A stretch of 64,000 nucleotides of DNA from positions 1-64,000 of IMG/VR virus record IMGVR_UViG_3300009161_000031; one strand, 5' to 3'. This stretch comes from a virus. The stretch's first letter is position 1; every line of letters starts with the position of its first letter. A program made the position numbers and the translations under genes. The notes beneath the pieces are model-generated. The model was not told the origin of the DNA and did not search any database. It saw only the letters and a list, made by a program, of their open reading frames with translations. Below, piece by piece: positions 26,056 through 34,517 of this stretch.

Positions 26056-26342
26056 TGACTTTAAGTAATTATCCCCCAGGAATGAAAGATAGTGATATTC
26101 CAGGTTGGTTTGATATTGAGAAAGAGATAGAGGGTAATTGTGAGTCTTGTGGTTTTGAGGGTTCTCAATTTGTTACTACTGATAATGACCCATCTAAATC
26201 TACTCATCTTTATGAATGGGAATGCCCTAAGTGTGGAGTAATTACTGAGGGTGAAGAAGATGATGATATGGAATATGATGGTGGAGATTTTGATGATGAT
26301 GTCAAAGTTCCTAGAAGTTGGTCTAATAATGATTGGATTTAA
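26055..26342 (+). CDS. Zinc ribbon with acidic tail (95 aa)
   Basis: CESCGFEG (~29-32) and CPKCGVI (~57-60) form a standard zinc ribbon. The remaining 30 residues are almost all Asp, Glu and Gly, like DNA-mimic or charge-tail proteins. ATG overlaps the upstream stop by 1 nt. Confidence 0.75.
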   Translation: MTLSNYPPGMKDSDIPGWFDIEKEIEGNCESCGFEGSQFVTTDNDPSKSTHLYEWECPKCGVITEGEEDDDMEYDGGDFDDDVKVPRSWSNNDWI

Positions 26343-26347
26343 TAGAT

Positions 26348-27211
26348 ATGTTATCTAATTTAAATGCAAGACATATAACTGATATATCTACTGCTAAAGA
26401 GATATATACAGAAGTGCGTAAAGATTGTGGCTTTAAAGAATCTAATGGTAGTTGGGTTACTCCTCCTGCTAGTTCTCATAAGTTTAGTCATACATTATTT
26501 CCTACATATGGTTGGTCTGGTTTGCCTAATACATTATCTAGTCGTATGGCTAAAGACTTAGGTTTATTAAATAAATATCCTAGTCTGCGTGGACTTAATA
26601 CTTGTGGTAATAATTCTACTGAATGTACTAAATTGTGTATTAATTTGTCAGGGTCTGGAGTTTATCCTGCTGTTCAGAAGTCACGATTGGCTAGAACTAT
26701 TGTGTTTGCTGAATATTTTGATGCATCTATATCTTTAACTATTAATGCTATTGATAAGATGTTGAGGAAGCATACAGATGTAGCATATAGACCTGATGTT
26801 TTTACTGACACTAGGTGGGAAGATAAATATCCTGAGTTATTTGATATGTATCCTACTGTTAATTTCTATGGTTACACTAAGCATTGGGATAGGGTTCCAA
26901 ATCCAGCTCCTAATTATAGTTTGACTTTTTCTGCTGATGAGCGTAGAAGTTTATCTGAGATTAGAGATAAAGTATCTCAAGGTCATAATGTTGCTGTAGT
27001 AGTAGATATTAAATCTAAATCTCCAAAGCCTGATATTTGGGCTGGAATGAATGCTGTTGATGGTGATGACCCTATTAGAGGAGATTCAAGATTTTTAGAC
27101 CCTAAAGGAGTTGTTGTTCTTTTATCGCCTAAAGGTAAAGCAAGACATTTAAAGCATAGAGATTCTAAATTTATTTGGCCGGTTAATCCTGAATTAAATG
27201 GAAGAGGTTGA
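26348..27211 (+). CDS. Gp88-like phage protein with Cys cluster
   Basis: 287 residues from the ATG at 26348 (a TTG at 26333 is possible). The signature NTCGNNSTECTKLCINLSGSG followed by QKSRLARTIVF matches a family widespread in mycobacteriophages (gene 88 type). The three closely spaced Cys could hold a metal or iron-sulfur site. Rest is alpha-beta with a basic end. Its activity is not established. Confidence 0.7.
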   Translation: MLSNLNARHITDISTAKEIYTEVRKDCGFKESNGSWVTPPASSHKFSHTLFPTYGWSGLPNTLSSRMAKDLGLLNKYPSLRGLNTCGNNSTECTKLCINLSGSGVYPAVQKSRLARTIVFAEYFDASISLTINAIDKMLRKHTDVAYRPDVFTDTRWEDKYPELFDMYPTVNFYGYTKHWDRVPNPAPNYSLTFSADERRSLSEIRDKVSQGHNVAVVVDIKSKSPKPDIWAGMNAVDGDDPIRGDSRFLDPKGVVVLLSPKGKARHLKHRDSKFIWPVNPELNGRG

Positions 27212-27212
27212 T

Positions 27213-28715
27213 ATGACAAAATATATTCGCTTTAGCAATGAAGCAAATGATGTACCTAGAATTCGTTTGGAGAAGATGGGGATATCTTCTAAACGTGGTG
27301 ATGAGAATACTGTTGGACAATTTGGTTCAGGTGCAAAATTGGCTCCTGTTGCTGCTGTTCGTAAAGGTTGGGAATGGATTTGCCTTGGTACAGATGTTAG
27401 AGGTAATTATAAGTTAGAGTATGTCTCTAAAGAAGTTGATGGTTATGATATTGTTTACTATCGTTATACTGATAATATTGGTACAGATAATGAGATAGTT
27501 ACAGATATTCCATCTTCTTTTTCTCTTGATGCTGGTATATTGTCTTGGGATACTAATTTCCAGATATATCGTGAAGCATTTGCTAATGCTTTTGATGCGT
27601 TTACAGAGTTTGATGCTCAATATACTATTGATGTTGTTGATGAAGTTGTGTTTAGACCTGGATATTTTGAGGTATATTTAACTGCTTCTGATGAACTATT
27701 AGATATTTATAACAATCAAGATGTATATTTTAAGCATGATGCTATTGCTGATTATGTTGTGCCTGAGCATAGTTATGGCGCTCGTGGTGCCAAACTATAT
27801 AAAAATTATTATATGCCAACTGAAAATGATTCGCACGAAGAAATTATCTTTGACAAAGAATCTAAGTTATATGGTAAAGCTGGCATTTGGGTAGGCGATA
27901 TAATGCACGAATTTTCTTTATTCTCATATCAGTATAACGATTTTACTTTAAATGAAGAAAGACGTTTGTCTCAACCATATCAAGTAGATTCACTTATTAC
28001 TGCTTGTTTAAAAAATCTTGATGATATGAGTATCATTTCTGAGATTATAAAAATTGACTCTATGGATATAGACACTATCTCAGTTAAAGAGTTTGATATG
28101 CCAAGTTATCTCTTTAATGGTATAGATAGCAGCAATGCGTGGGGTGATACATTTAAATCAATGTATGGAGATAAATGTGTCCCATTATGTCAAAGTTCAA
28201 GTACGGGACTATTCTCAAGTGAAATTATTATCAAGTTAAATATGCGAAACTACACTCATAAAGAAATTACTACTGAAGCAGTCTACGATTTAATTACAGG
28301 TAGTCACCCTATGATAGAGCAAACAGTTAGTGCTGTTCTTGGAGTTGATGCAGATTTTGATATTGTAGATAGTCTTCCAAATAGCCTACAAACAATATTT
28401 GATAAAGCATTGAAAATTGTTAATACATATGAAAATATGCCTAGCAATCTAGATATAAAAGTGTTTGATAATAGAGGATATCAAGAGAAATTAATGGGAA
28501 TATATATACCACCAAAAATTGGTGCGGATAATGAGCGTATTCTTCTTTCTCTATTGACATTAGAAGCTGGAATAGAGTCTACTGTAACTACTTTAATTCA
28601 TGAAATAGATCATCTAGTTACTGGACATTCAGATACCGATAGAGAATTCCGTGATGTTGCAGATAGGCGCATAGGTAGACTTATTATGCGTCTAGCGGAA
28701 GTAGATAACATATAA
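27213..28715 (+). CDS. GHKL-ATPase-like protein with HExxH protease site
   Basis: 500 residues, AGAGG before the ATG. N-terminus: RLEKMGISSKRGDENTVGQFGSGAK looks like the glycine-rich ATP lid of GHKL ATPases; EAFANAFDA near 120 looks like the N-box, but the order is the reverse of the usual one. C-terminus: TLIHEIDHLVTGHSDTD (~460) is an HExxH zinc-protease motif with a downstream His/Asp. A fusion of an ATP-sensing and a protease module is the simplest reading; neither activity is proven. Confidence 0.7.
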   Translation: MTKYIRFSNEANDVPRIRLEKMGISSKRGDENTVGQFGSGAKLAPVAAVRKGWEWICLGTDVRGNYKLEYVSKEVDGYDIVYYRYTDNIGTDNEIVTDIPSSFSLDAGILSWDTNFQIYREAFANAFDAFTEFDAQYTIDVVDEVVFRPGYFEVYLTASDELLDIYNNQDVYFKHDAIADYVVPEHSYGARGAKLYKNYYMPTENDSHEEIIFDKESKLYGKAGIWVGDIMHEFSLFSYQYNDFTLNEERRLSQPYQVDSLITACLKNLDDMSIISEIIKIDSMDIDTISVKEFDMPSYLFNGIDSSNAWGDTFKSMYGDKCVPLCQSSSTGLFSSEIIIKLNMRNYTHKEITTEAVYDLITGSHPMIEQTVSAVLGVDADFDIVDSLPNSLQTIFDKALKIVNTYENMPSNLDIKVFDNRGYQEKLMGIYIPPKIGADNERILLSLLTLEAGIESTVTTLIHEIDHLVTGHSDTDREFRDVADRRIGRLIMRLAEVDNI

Positions 28716-28716
28716 A

Positions 28717-28781
28717 CATTACTGATATACTTATTTCATTATATTCAAAAATATATAACAGAATTGGTGGTATCAGTAATG
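28717..28781 (+). promoter_or_regulatory. Inverted repeat over a start codon
   Basis: CATTACTGATA (28717-28727) is a perfect 11-bp complement of TATCAGTAATG (28771-28781); the second arm contains the ATG of the next gene, so a folded message would hide its start. Confidence 0.6.
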
Positions 28782-28901
28782 AATGTAGGCATATTTTTTA
28801 GATATTTGTTTGTAGGAATTTTGCTATTCTTTGCAGCTGGATTATCTATATCTATTCTAGTTATAGGTTGGCCATTGTTTCTATTGCTATTGTTTATATG
28901 A
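28779..28901 (+). CDS. Membrane microprotein (40 aa)
   Basis: ATG at 28779. About 33 of 40 residues are hydrophobic, enough for one long or two short membrane helices (FVGILLFFAAGLSISILVIGW). No ribosome site, and its start lies in the arm of an inverted repeat. A toxin-like or superinfection-exclusion peptide is conceivable. Confidence 0.6.
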   Translation: MNVGIFFRYLFVGILLFFAAGLSISILVIGWPLFLLLLFI

Positions 28902-28911
28902 GAGGTATAAA

Positions 28912-29214
28912 ATGTCACAAGAAAAAAATTATTGGGTAGTAGAATATAGGTTTCCTATTGTAGTAGGAGAAGCGGCTTCTGTTGAAGAAGCAGCAAAAAC
29001 AGCGAAAGAAAGTTTCTCTAAGGAATTTGGATTTAAGCCATCTTCTTGGTATACCAGAGTATTTGAGTATGGCCCATCGTTAGATATTGTTGGTCCAATT
29101 AATGAATATTTCTGTAATCCTACTGGAGCAACTTTTAGGATATTAGATAAGAATGATGAAGCACACGGAAGAATGTATCACGAATCAGTTGATGGAGAAA
29201 ATGATAATGAATGA
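28912..29214 (+). CDS. Hypothetical 100-aa protein
   Basis: GAGAGGTATAAA precedes the ATG. NYWVVEYRFPIVVGEAASVEEAAKTAKE looks like a small alpha-beta (ferredoxin-like) domain with a strand-helix start. Acidic C-terminus. No known function. Confidence 0.7.
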   Translation: MSQEKNYWVVEYRFPIVVGEAASVEEAAKTAKESFSKEFGFKPSSWYTRVFEYGPSLDIVGPINEYFCNPTGATFRILDKNDEAHGRMYHESVDGENDNE

Positions 29215-29428
29215 TGAAATGATCGATGTAGAAAAAATGGATCATAAGATTGCTAGAAATAGTGCAATTCTTAAATTGGCTAATGACGGAGTATCTTATA
29301 CAGATATTGGAAAGCAGTTTAATTTAACTAAGGCTAGGGTATCTCAAATTGCTATAGATGCTGGATATAAGAAACGAACTAAAGCAGTAAAAGATATTAA
29401 TCTAACTGATGAAGTTATAGCCTCTTAA
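29207..29428 (+). CDS. Helix-turn-helix protein
   Basis: 73 residues from the ATG at 29207 (29201 is an alternative). LKLANDGVSYTDIGKQFNLTKARVSQIAIDAGY is a clear sigma-region-4/resolvase-like HTH ending in a typical RVSQI recognition helix. A small regulator, perhaps acting at the motif shared by 23.6 and 29.6 kb. It is the last gene before a terminator. Confidence 0.8.
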   Translation: MNDEMIDVEKMDHKIARNSAILKLANDGVSYTDIGKQFNLTKARVSQIAIDAGYKKRTKAVKDINLTDEVIAS

Positions 29429-29468
29429 ATATATTCCAGATTAGAGTCATAATGAGACTAAAGTTGCT

Positions 29469-29515
29469 GGGCGTTAGATATTATCGAAAATATCATTTCA
29501 TAATATCTAGCGCCC
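29469..29515 (+). terminator. Perfect long hairpin
   Basis: GGGCGTTAGATATTAT pairs with ATAATATCTAGCGCCC (16 bp, one G-U) around a 15-nt loop. No U-tract, but position after the HTH gene fits a terminator. Its second arm resembles AACATCTAACACC motifs at 23.66 and 40.53 kb. Confidence 0.6.
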
Positions 29516-29567
29516 ACACTTTATCGGCCAATAGCTGGACTTAAATCTTAATCTAAACAACAACACT

Positions 29568-29592
29568 TATAGATTAGATAGAGCACAATTAG
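29568..29592 (+). repeat. Shared upstream element, copy 2
   Basis: TATAGATTAGATAGAGCACAATTAG: 22 of 25 positions can be aligned with the element at 23597-23632. Located 16 bp upstream of a promoter. Confidence 0.55.
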
Positions 29593-29607
29593 ACACACAA
29601 ATAGCAT

Positions 29608-29636
29608 TTGTGATAGTGTTCCTGTTATCGTAACAT
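29608..29636 (+). promoter_or_regulatory. Sigma70-type promoter
   Basis: TTGTGA (29608-29613), 17 bp, TAACAT (29631-29636). Start near 29643, 18 nt ahead of the ATG with GAAAGAG as ribosome site. Confidence 0.6.
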
Positions 29637-29660
29637 TAGTCCCTACAGAAAGAGTCAATT

Positions 29661-30131
29661 ATGAGTGAAGTTATTATTTCTAATAATATTGAAGATTATA
29701 AAAAATATATTGGAATTACATTACGCAATAAATCTGGTTTTCCTATTGCCAATATTGTTGATGTTATTTCTTACACTAATACTTGGAATGTTAATAAAGC
29801 AGTATTTGTGTTAGATAACGGCAAAAAGGTATTTGTTAATAATACAAAAATGGCTAGGCGTATTCGTTCAGTTAATACTGCGATGAAAGTATCGAGAAAA
29901 GTATCTGTTCACGATACAGTTTGTAATCGCACTTTAGATGTTAGTTCACCTTTTGCTATTGGTAAAAGTTTTTACAGAGATGGTGAATATGTTGGAACTA
30001 TTGTTTCTAAAGGTTGTGACGATAAAGGTTCTTATGTTCAGTTAAATAATGGACATAAGATTTCTACTGTTAATTCATCAAAAGATGAGTTTATTGACCC
30101 ACTATTGTTTGAGAATGGAGATGATTACTAA
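29661..30131 (+). CDS. Hypothetical 156-aa beta-rich protein
   Basis: Repeats of short strands (VFVLDNGKKVFVNN ... GSYVQLNNGHKISTV) and many Lys suggest two KOW- or SH3-like small barrels. First gene after the 29608 promoter. No established family. Confidence 0.7.
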   Translation: MSEVIISNNIEDYKKYIGITLRNKSGFPIANIVDVISYTNTWNVNKAVFVLDNGKKVFVNNTKMARRIRSVNTAMKVSRKVSVHDTVCNRTLDVSSPFAIGKSFYRDGEYVGTIVSKGCDDKGSYVQLNNGHKISTVNSSKDEFIDPLLFENGDDY

Positions 30132-30133
30132 TA

Positions 30134-30328
30134 ATGAAAATACCTATGGAAGATAGAGTTGAAGAAGTATTAATCAGATTAACATTGTCTGATGTATTAG
30201 GCATTGCTGCTTTGATTGATGAAAAAGTAATAAATCAAAGAAACAACAATGAAGATATAAAAGACATTATGCCTAATATGAAACTATGGCATAAAATTGT
30301 TCCTGATTATTTAAAATTAGACGATTAG
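30134..30328 (+). CDS. Hypothetical 64-aa protein
   Basis: Helical; starts 2 nt after the previous stop. Contains EDRVEEVLIRLTLSDVLGIAAL and an Asn/Asp-rich linker. No ribosome site of note; probably translated by coupling. Confidence 0.65.
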   Translation: MKIPMEDRVEEVLIRLTLSDVLGIAALIDEKVINQRNNNEDIKDIMPNMKLWHKIVPDYLKLDD

Positions 30329-30345
30329 AAAAGAGGCGATTAATA

Positions 30346-30567
30346 ATGAAAATAATTAAACATTCAGAACGCATTGTTGATGAATTCAATAATGTTGATT
30401 ACACTGATGCTATTGGTGAGTGTGATGATTGTAAATCAGAAGTTCATTTATTTCAAGATGAAATGACAATTGTTTGTCCATTATGTCTTGCTAGTTACAA
30501 TGTGTTTGGACAAAGATTGAAAGAACAGTTTACTCCAGATGTTTACGATAGAGGAGAAGATGACTAA
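30346..30567 (+). CDS. Zinc-ribbon protein (73 aa)
   Basis: AGAGGCGAT precedes the ATG. CDDC (~27-30) and CPLC (~46-49) form the ribbon, followed by an acidic tail. Stop overlaps next ATG. Confidence 0.72.
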   Translation: MKIIKHSERIVDEFNNVDYTDAIGECDDCKSEVHLFQDEMTIVCPLCLASYNVFGQRLKEQFTPDVYDRGEDD

Positions 30568-30920
30568 TGCCTAATGTTAATGAAACAGACTTTCTGATTA
30601 TTAAAGATGATGGAACTATCATTACCAAATCAGATACTTATAATATAGATGTTTATCCAAAAGATGCTGAAGAAGAATTAATTTATAATTCTGATTTTAC
30701 TTCTACTAGTGATGAAAAAGCAATTAAGTATGGACAAAAAAATGCTGTTAGATATATAGATAGTCTATGGCTTAATGATTATGATATGTATACTTTAGAG
30801 TTTAAAGTTACTAATTATGTATGGAGCTCAGAAAAAGGCTATTCTCTTGGTAGTAGAATAGTTCATTGTGGTATGTTAATGGATGGCGTAACCGAAAGGG
30901 ATTTTAGTGAGTATATGTAA
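30567..30920 (+). CDS. Hypothetical 117-aa acidic protein
   Basis: Acidic, Tyr-rich, mixed alpha-beta; the C-terminal part (EFKVTNYVWSSEKGYSLGSRI) is strand-like. No cysteine cluster or motif recognised. Overlaps the next gene by 14 nt. Confidence 0.68.
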   Translation: MPNVNETDFLIIKDDGTIITKSDTYNIDVYPKDAEEELIYNSDFTSTSDEKAIKYGQKNAVRYIDSLWLNDYDMYTLEFKVTNYVWSSEKGYSLGSRIVHCGMLMDGVTERDFSEYM

Positions 30921-31419
30921 AAATTGTAACTTAGAGACTGTTGGTAAATCTAAATATTGTGCTGAGCATAAAGTAATTGCTCATAAAGCATTTAATGAAA
31001 TGATTGCCTCTAAAAAGAATGATAAAGAAACTCAGTTGAAAGATTATCAAAATCTTTTGGATAGTGCTATTACTGCTGGTGAGATTGCTGCTAGTAATTG
31101 TGTTCCTAAACCAATGATTGTTGTTCAAAGAGAATCAGTTTGGGATGATAATTCTCCCATTGTTGAAGTTTTTGAACCTGTTATGGGTGGAGTTTGTGGG
31201 TTTGCTTGGGTTACGATTAAACCTGCTAATTCTGCTTTTGCTAACTTTATAAAGAAGCAAACTTATATTCAGTCTCATAAAGCCTATAAGGGTGGACTTA
31301 GTATTTGGGTTAGTGCTTATGGTCAAAGTATGGAATTAAAGCAGGCTTTTGCTAGTGCGTTTGCTAAAGTTCTTAAAGATGCCGGTATTAATGCTTATTC
31401 AGAATCGAGGATGGATTAA
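30907..31419 (+). CDS. Zinc-finger protein with globular domain (170 aa)
   Basis: GTG start. An N-terminal knuckle (CKNCNLETVGKSKYCAEH) is followed by a helix and a ~90-residue globular domain (GFAWVTIKPANSAFANFIKKQ ... GLSIWVSAYGQSMELKQAFASAF). The domain pattern recurs in actinophage proteins I cannot name. Possibly nucleic-acid binding. Confidence 0.7.
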   Translation: MSICKNCNLETVGKSKYCAEHKVIAHKAFNEMIASKKNDKETQLKDYQNLLDSAITAGEIAASNCVPKPMIVVQRESVWDDNSPIVEVFEPVMGGVCGFAWVTIKPANSAFANFIKKQTYIQSHKAYKGGLSIWVSAYGQSMELKQAFASAFAKVLKDAGINAYSESRMD

Positions 31420-31421
31420 TT

Positions 31422-32063
31422 ATGAGTAATACAGGAAAAATATTTATTGGTGGTCAAGGTGAGTTTATAGTTGGTGAAACCTTTACTTCTGCTGATGAGT
31501 GGTGGTTAAGTCAAACTGTTATTGCTACCGTTAGAGGTGGGAAATGGCTTGATACTATTGTTCCTGATTGGGAATTTAAAATTAATATTGATAACCTTGA
31601 CCTTTCTGACCCAAAAATGTGTATTGCTGGTCAGTTGTTTATGGATAAAGTAAGTAGTGTTACTAATGGATATGTTATTTACGATTGTAATAATGGTTTT
31701 GATTATGCATCACGCCTTTTGGCTAACAATCAAGTTGATGTTGAAAGTGATGATTTTTTAGACAGCGACATTGAACTTGAGAATAAAGCCTGTTATTACG
31801 GTTTTGAAGATTATGTTAATGGTCTTAGAGATGTTGAAGAATATGATGGTGATTTCTATGACGAATATCAAGACTATGTTCTTCCTACAGAGAAAGAAAC
31901 TATTGAAGTTTCTGAAGTAGAGAAAATGTTTGAGTCTGGATATAATCCTTGGGCTTATTCTGATTACAGTGTTTTTCAAAAATCTAATGATAGATATGAA
32001 GAACTTGCCAAACTATGGATTGCCCTTATTATTACAAAACGAAAACTTAAAGGAGTTAGATAA
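31422..32063 (+). CDS. Hypothetical 213-aa acidic protein
   Basis: Acidic (notably YDGDFYDEYQDYVLPTEKE), mixed fold, with C-terminal basic helix (IALIITKRKLKGVR). No known motif. Its TAA overlaps the next ATG. Confidence 0.7.
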   Translation: MSNTGKIFIGGQGEFIVGETFTSADEWWLSQTVIATVRGGKWLDTIVPDWEFKINIDNLDLSDPKMCIAGQLFMDKVSSVTNGYVIYDCNNGFDYASRLLANNQVDVESDDFLDSDIELENKACYYGFEDYVNGLRDVEEYDGDFYDEYQDYVLPTEKETIEVSEVEKMFESGYNPWAYSDYSVFQKSNDRYEELAKLWIALIITKRKLKGVR

Positions 32064-32212
32064 TGCCAGCATTTCCTAATAAACTAATTGAGCAGAAAAA
32101 AGATAATAACGATAAAGTTATTTCAGAAGTTTGGGAAACTCCTTGGGGTACTCTTACTTTTGATTTTATTAAGAATGTATCTAAACTCGATAAAGAAACG
32201 GAGTATAAGTAA
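32063..32212 (+). CDS. Hypothetical 49-aa protein
   Basis: AAAGGAG before the ATG; TAATG overlaps at both ends show tight coupling. Lys-rich start then EVWETPWGTLTFDFI. No function assignable. Confidence 0.65.
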   Translation: MPAFPNKLIEQKKDNNDKVISEVWETPWGTLTFDFIKNVSKLDKETEYK

Positions 32213-32538
32213 TGCCTATTATTTATAAAGACTTTTATGATGTATCTTTGCCTAGTCGTAAAGATGTTTGCTATAGGTGTAGTGGTAATGGTTCTATTGC
32301 TAATCCTGTTTATGATGGTATGAGTGTTGCAACTATTGTTGAGAATGACCCTTATGATGAGACTGGTTTTTTAACTATGTATGCTAAGGGTGATTTGAAT
32401 ATTGTTTGTGATGTTTGTTTAGGTCAGAATGTTATTGATTCTCCTGACTTTGATTCTTTTACTAAAGAAGAGTTTGAGCTTTGGAGTGATGCTGAAGAAC
32501 GTAATTACCAATCACAACAGGCAAATCTAGAGTATTAA
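32212..32538 (+). CDS. DnaJ-like zinc-knuckle protein (108 aa)
   Basis: CYRCSGNGS (20-28) and CDVCLGQN (63-70) match the CxxCxGxG knuckles of DnaJ zinc domains, here as a single pair with an insertion. Acidic tail. Could bind unfolded protein or act as adaptor. Confidence 0.72.
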   Translation: MPIIYKDFYDVSLPSRKDVCYRCSGNGSIANPVYDGMSVATIVENDPYDETGFLTMYAKGDLNIVCDVCLGQNVIDSPDFDSFTKEEFELWSDAEERNYQSQQANLEY

Positions 32539-32545
32539 CATAAAA

Positions 32546-32617
32546 GTCCCTATCGTCTAACGGTTAGGACATTAGACTTTCAATCTGAAAATAGGAGTTC
32601 GATTCTCCTTAGGGATG
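32546..32617 (+). tRNA. trnE: tRNA-Glu (anticodon TTC)
   Basis: Acceptor GTCCCTA/TAGGGAT, D-loop GTCTAACGGTTAGGAC, anticodon stem TTAGA/TCTGA with loop CTTTCAA, and T-loop GTTCGATTC are all visible; no encoded CCA. Reads GAA, abundant in the surrounding AT-rich genes. Confidence 0.93.
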
Positions 32618-32652
32618 CTGTAATTATTAACCAAACAATGAAAGGAAGTGAT

Positions 32653-33018
32653 ATGGAATCTGAAATTGTATATTCTATATATCCAAAAAATAAACAATAT
32701 CCAGATGTTTATTGTGACAATTGTAATGAGTATATGCCTAGAGATGATACTGAGAATTTACCTCAGGCTTTAGGTATTGTATTTGTTGGTGGATATGGTT
32801 GGTTTATTGACTCTTTAGTTAGCAATCTTGAAGCCACTATTTGTTTCAAATGCATTATGGTATTGAAAAATTCAATGCCAGGTCTATTTAAAGTACTTAT
32901 TAGTGATGGCATTGATATGTCTAGTGGTCACGTTCATAATGGTGAGTATTCTAGTGTTAATTATATGGACTGTTTAGAATGTTCTATCAGTCGTCACCCG
33001 TCTAATGGAGGTAAATAG
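32653..33018 (+). CDS. Zinc-finger protein (121 aa)
   Basis: ATG at 32653 chosen because AAAGGAAG is well spaced before it. CDNC ... CFKC near 21-24 and 64-67 and a further CLEC near 109 give several metal ligands. The middle is hydrophobic. Starts just after the tRNA. Confidence 0.7.
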   Translation: MESEIVYSIYPKNKQYPDVYCDNCNEYMPRDDTENLPQALGIVFVGGYGWFIDSLVSNLEATICFKCIMVLKNSMPGLFKVLISDGIDMSSGHVHNGEYSSVNYMDCLECSISRHPSNGGK

Positions 33019-33020
33019 TA

Positions 33021-33581
33021 ATGCCTAATTGGTGTGAGAATACAGTATCTATTTTTGGTTCTAAGGAAGTATTAGAATCTGTTATGGAGTTTGTTAAGCC
33101 TAATGCTTCTAATATGGCTGTATTAGATGAGGCTGAGCCAAGTGCTATGTCTTTGCAGTCAATATTTCCAATGGACACTGAGTTACTTAATGGAGATGCT
33201 TTTACTTCTGATAGTACGGGTTGGTATGATTGGAGAGTTGAGAATTGGGGTACTAAATGGGATATAAAAGCAGAAGCAAGTGAATTACATTCATATCAAG
33301 GTGTTTATTCTGTAGATTATACTTTCGATAGTGCTTGGGCTCCACCTACTGAAGTGTTTGTTAAGTTGTCTAAAACATTTCCAGAAATAGTAATTCATTT
33401 ATCTTATGATGAACCTGGAATGGACTTTTCAGGTTATGCTGTTATAAGTAACGATGAAATTTTTGAAGAACAGCAATTCGACAATAGTTATCAAAGTATG
33501 TCTGTTTGGTTAGATGCTTATAGGTGTATGGAATATACAGATTTAAACCTTGATGAAATTATTAATGGAAAGGTTGAGTAA
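33021..33581 (+). CDS. Api92-like protein
   Basis: 186 residues. MPNWCENTVSIFG at the start, ENWGTKWDI near 79 and YTFDSAWAPP near 100 are the landmarks of the Api92/DUF1281-type family, a ferredoxin-like fold found in phages and plasmids. Molecular role unknown; often encoded among early or accessory genes as here. Confidence 0.82.
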   Translation: MPNWCENTVSIFGSKEVLESVMEFVKPNASNMAVLDEAEPSAMSLQSIFPMDTELLNGDAFTSDSTGWYDWRVENWGTKWDIKAEASELHSYQGVYSVDYTFDSAWAPPTEVFVKLSKTFPEIVIHLSYDEPGMDFSGYAVISNDEIFEEQQFDNSYQSMSVWLDAYRCMEYTDLNLDEIINGKVE

Positions 33582-34252
33582 TGGGATACAATGTTAGAAT
33601 TGAAGAATCTACTTTCAATATTCCTCATTTTTATTTAGACAAGGCTTATAAAGCAATGTGTGATTTAAATAAAGATAATAGTAAGAAACGTGGTGGTTCT
33701 GGTAATATTCTTGAGCTTCAGAAAAGCAATGAGTATAGTGATAGTATTTGGTTTGCTTTTATGGTTCCTGATTATCCTAATCATTATGCTAATGCTGCTG
33801 ATATCTTTTATTCTTTGGGGTTTGATATAACTCTAGATTTAAGAGGATTGAATATTATTGGCTATGACAATAAACAAGGTCAGGAAGATTTATTTCTAGA
33901 AGCAGTTGCTCCATATGCTAATGGTTTTATTATCTGGAGAGGTGAAGATGGTGAAGTTTGGCGTAACGTATTTTCAGATAATAAGTTATTGACTCAACCA
34001 TCTGAGTTAACATTTGTTGTTGATAAAGAAATGGTTTATAATCATTGGTATTATGATTCTGTTACTGTTACTCTTGTTGCTGACTATTTTACTTTGACTA
34101 CTACAGTAAACATAGATACGCATAGTAATGTTGATGAAGAACATAGTGTTGAAGATTATATCTTTGAAGAAGTATGTCGTCAGTTAAAAAGTGAATATGG
34201 TTTTGATGTTACATATTCTATGATTAACGATATTGAGTATTCTTTTGAGTAG
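33581..34252 (+). CDS. Conserved phage protein (223 aa)
   Basis: GYNVRIEESTFNIPHF at the start, a GGSG-containing segment, the pairing GYDNKQGQEDLFLEAVAPYANG and IIWRGEDGEVW are landmarks of an unnamed family common in phages. Mixed alpha-beta; no catalytic motif. ATG overlaps the stop of the Api92-like gene. Confidence 0.75.
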   Translation: MGYNVRIEESTFNIPHFYLDKAYKAMCDLNKDNSKKRGGSGNILELQKSNEYSDSIWFAFMVPDYPNHYANAADIFYSLGFDITLDLRGLNIIGYDNKQGQEDLFLEAVAPYANGFIIWRGEDGEVWRNVFSDNKLLTQPSELTFVVDKEMVYNHWYYDSVTVTLVADYFTLTTTVNIDTHSNVDEEHSVEDYIFEEVCRQLKSEYGFDVTYSMINDIEYSFE

Positions 34253-34262
34253 CCATCACAAT

Positions 34263-34517
34263 ATGGGTTCTAAAGATAGAAGAAAACGTAGGTCTGCTTT
34301 GTTAAAACAAGATGGTAACATATGTTTCTATTGTAGAGAAATCAAATCTAAAGATAGTTTACAAATGGATCATGTTATTCCTAGGTCTAAAGGTGGGAGT
34401 AATGGTATGGATAATCTAGTTTTATGTTGTAGAGAGTGTAATACTCTTAAAGCAGATAGTTTTATGTCCGCAAATGAAATCCAACAAAAGAAAAGAGAAT
34501 CAGAATGGAAAATGTAG
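34263..34517 (+). CDS. HNH endonuclease (84 aa)
   Basis: ATG at 34263. CFYC (21-24) and CREC (56-59) bind the structural zinc, and MDHVIPRSKGG (D36-H37) with N51 and N60 form the HNH active site. Small free-standing enzyme; overlaps the next gene by 13 nt. Confidence 0.92.
   Translation: MGSKDRRKRRSALLKQDGNICFYCREIKSKDSLQMDHVIPRSKGGSNGMDNLVLCCRECNTLKADSFMSANEIQQKKRESEWKM

Noticed and set aside
34263-34517. Intron or intein linked to HNH genes
   Set aside because: Neighbouring genes are intact and no intron core or intein motif is seen near either HNH gene.
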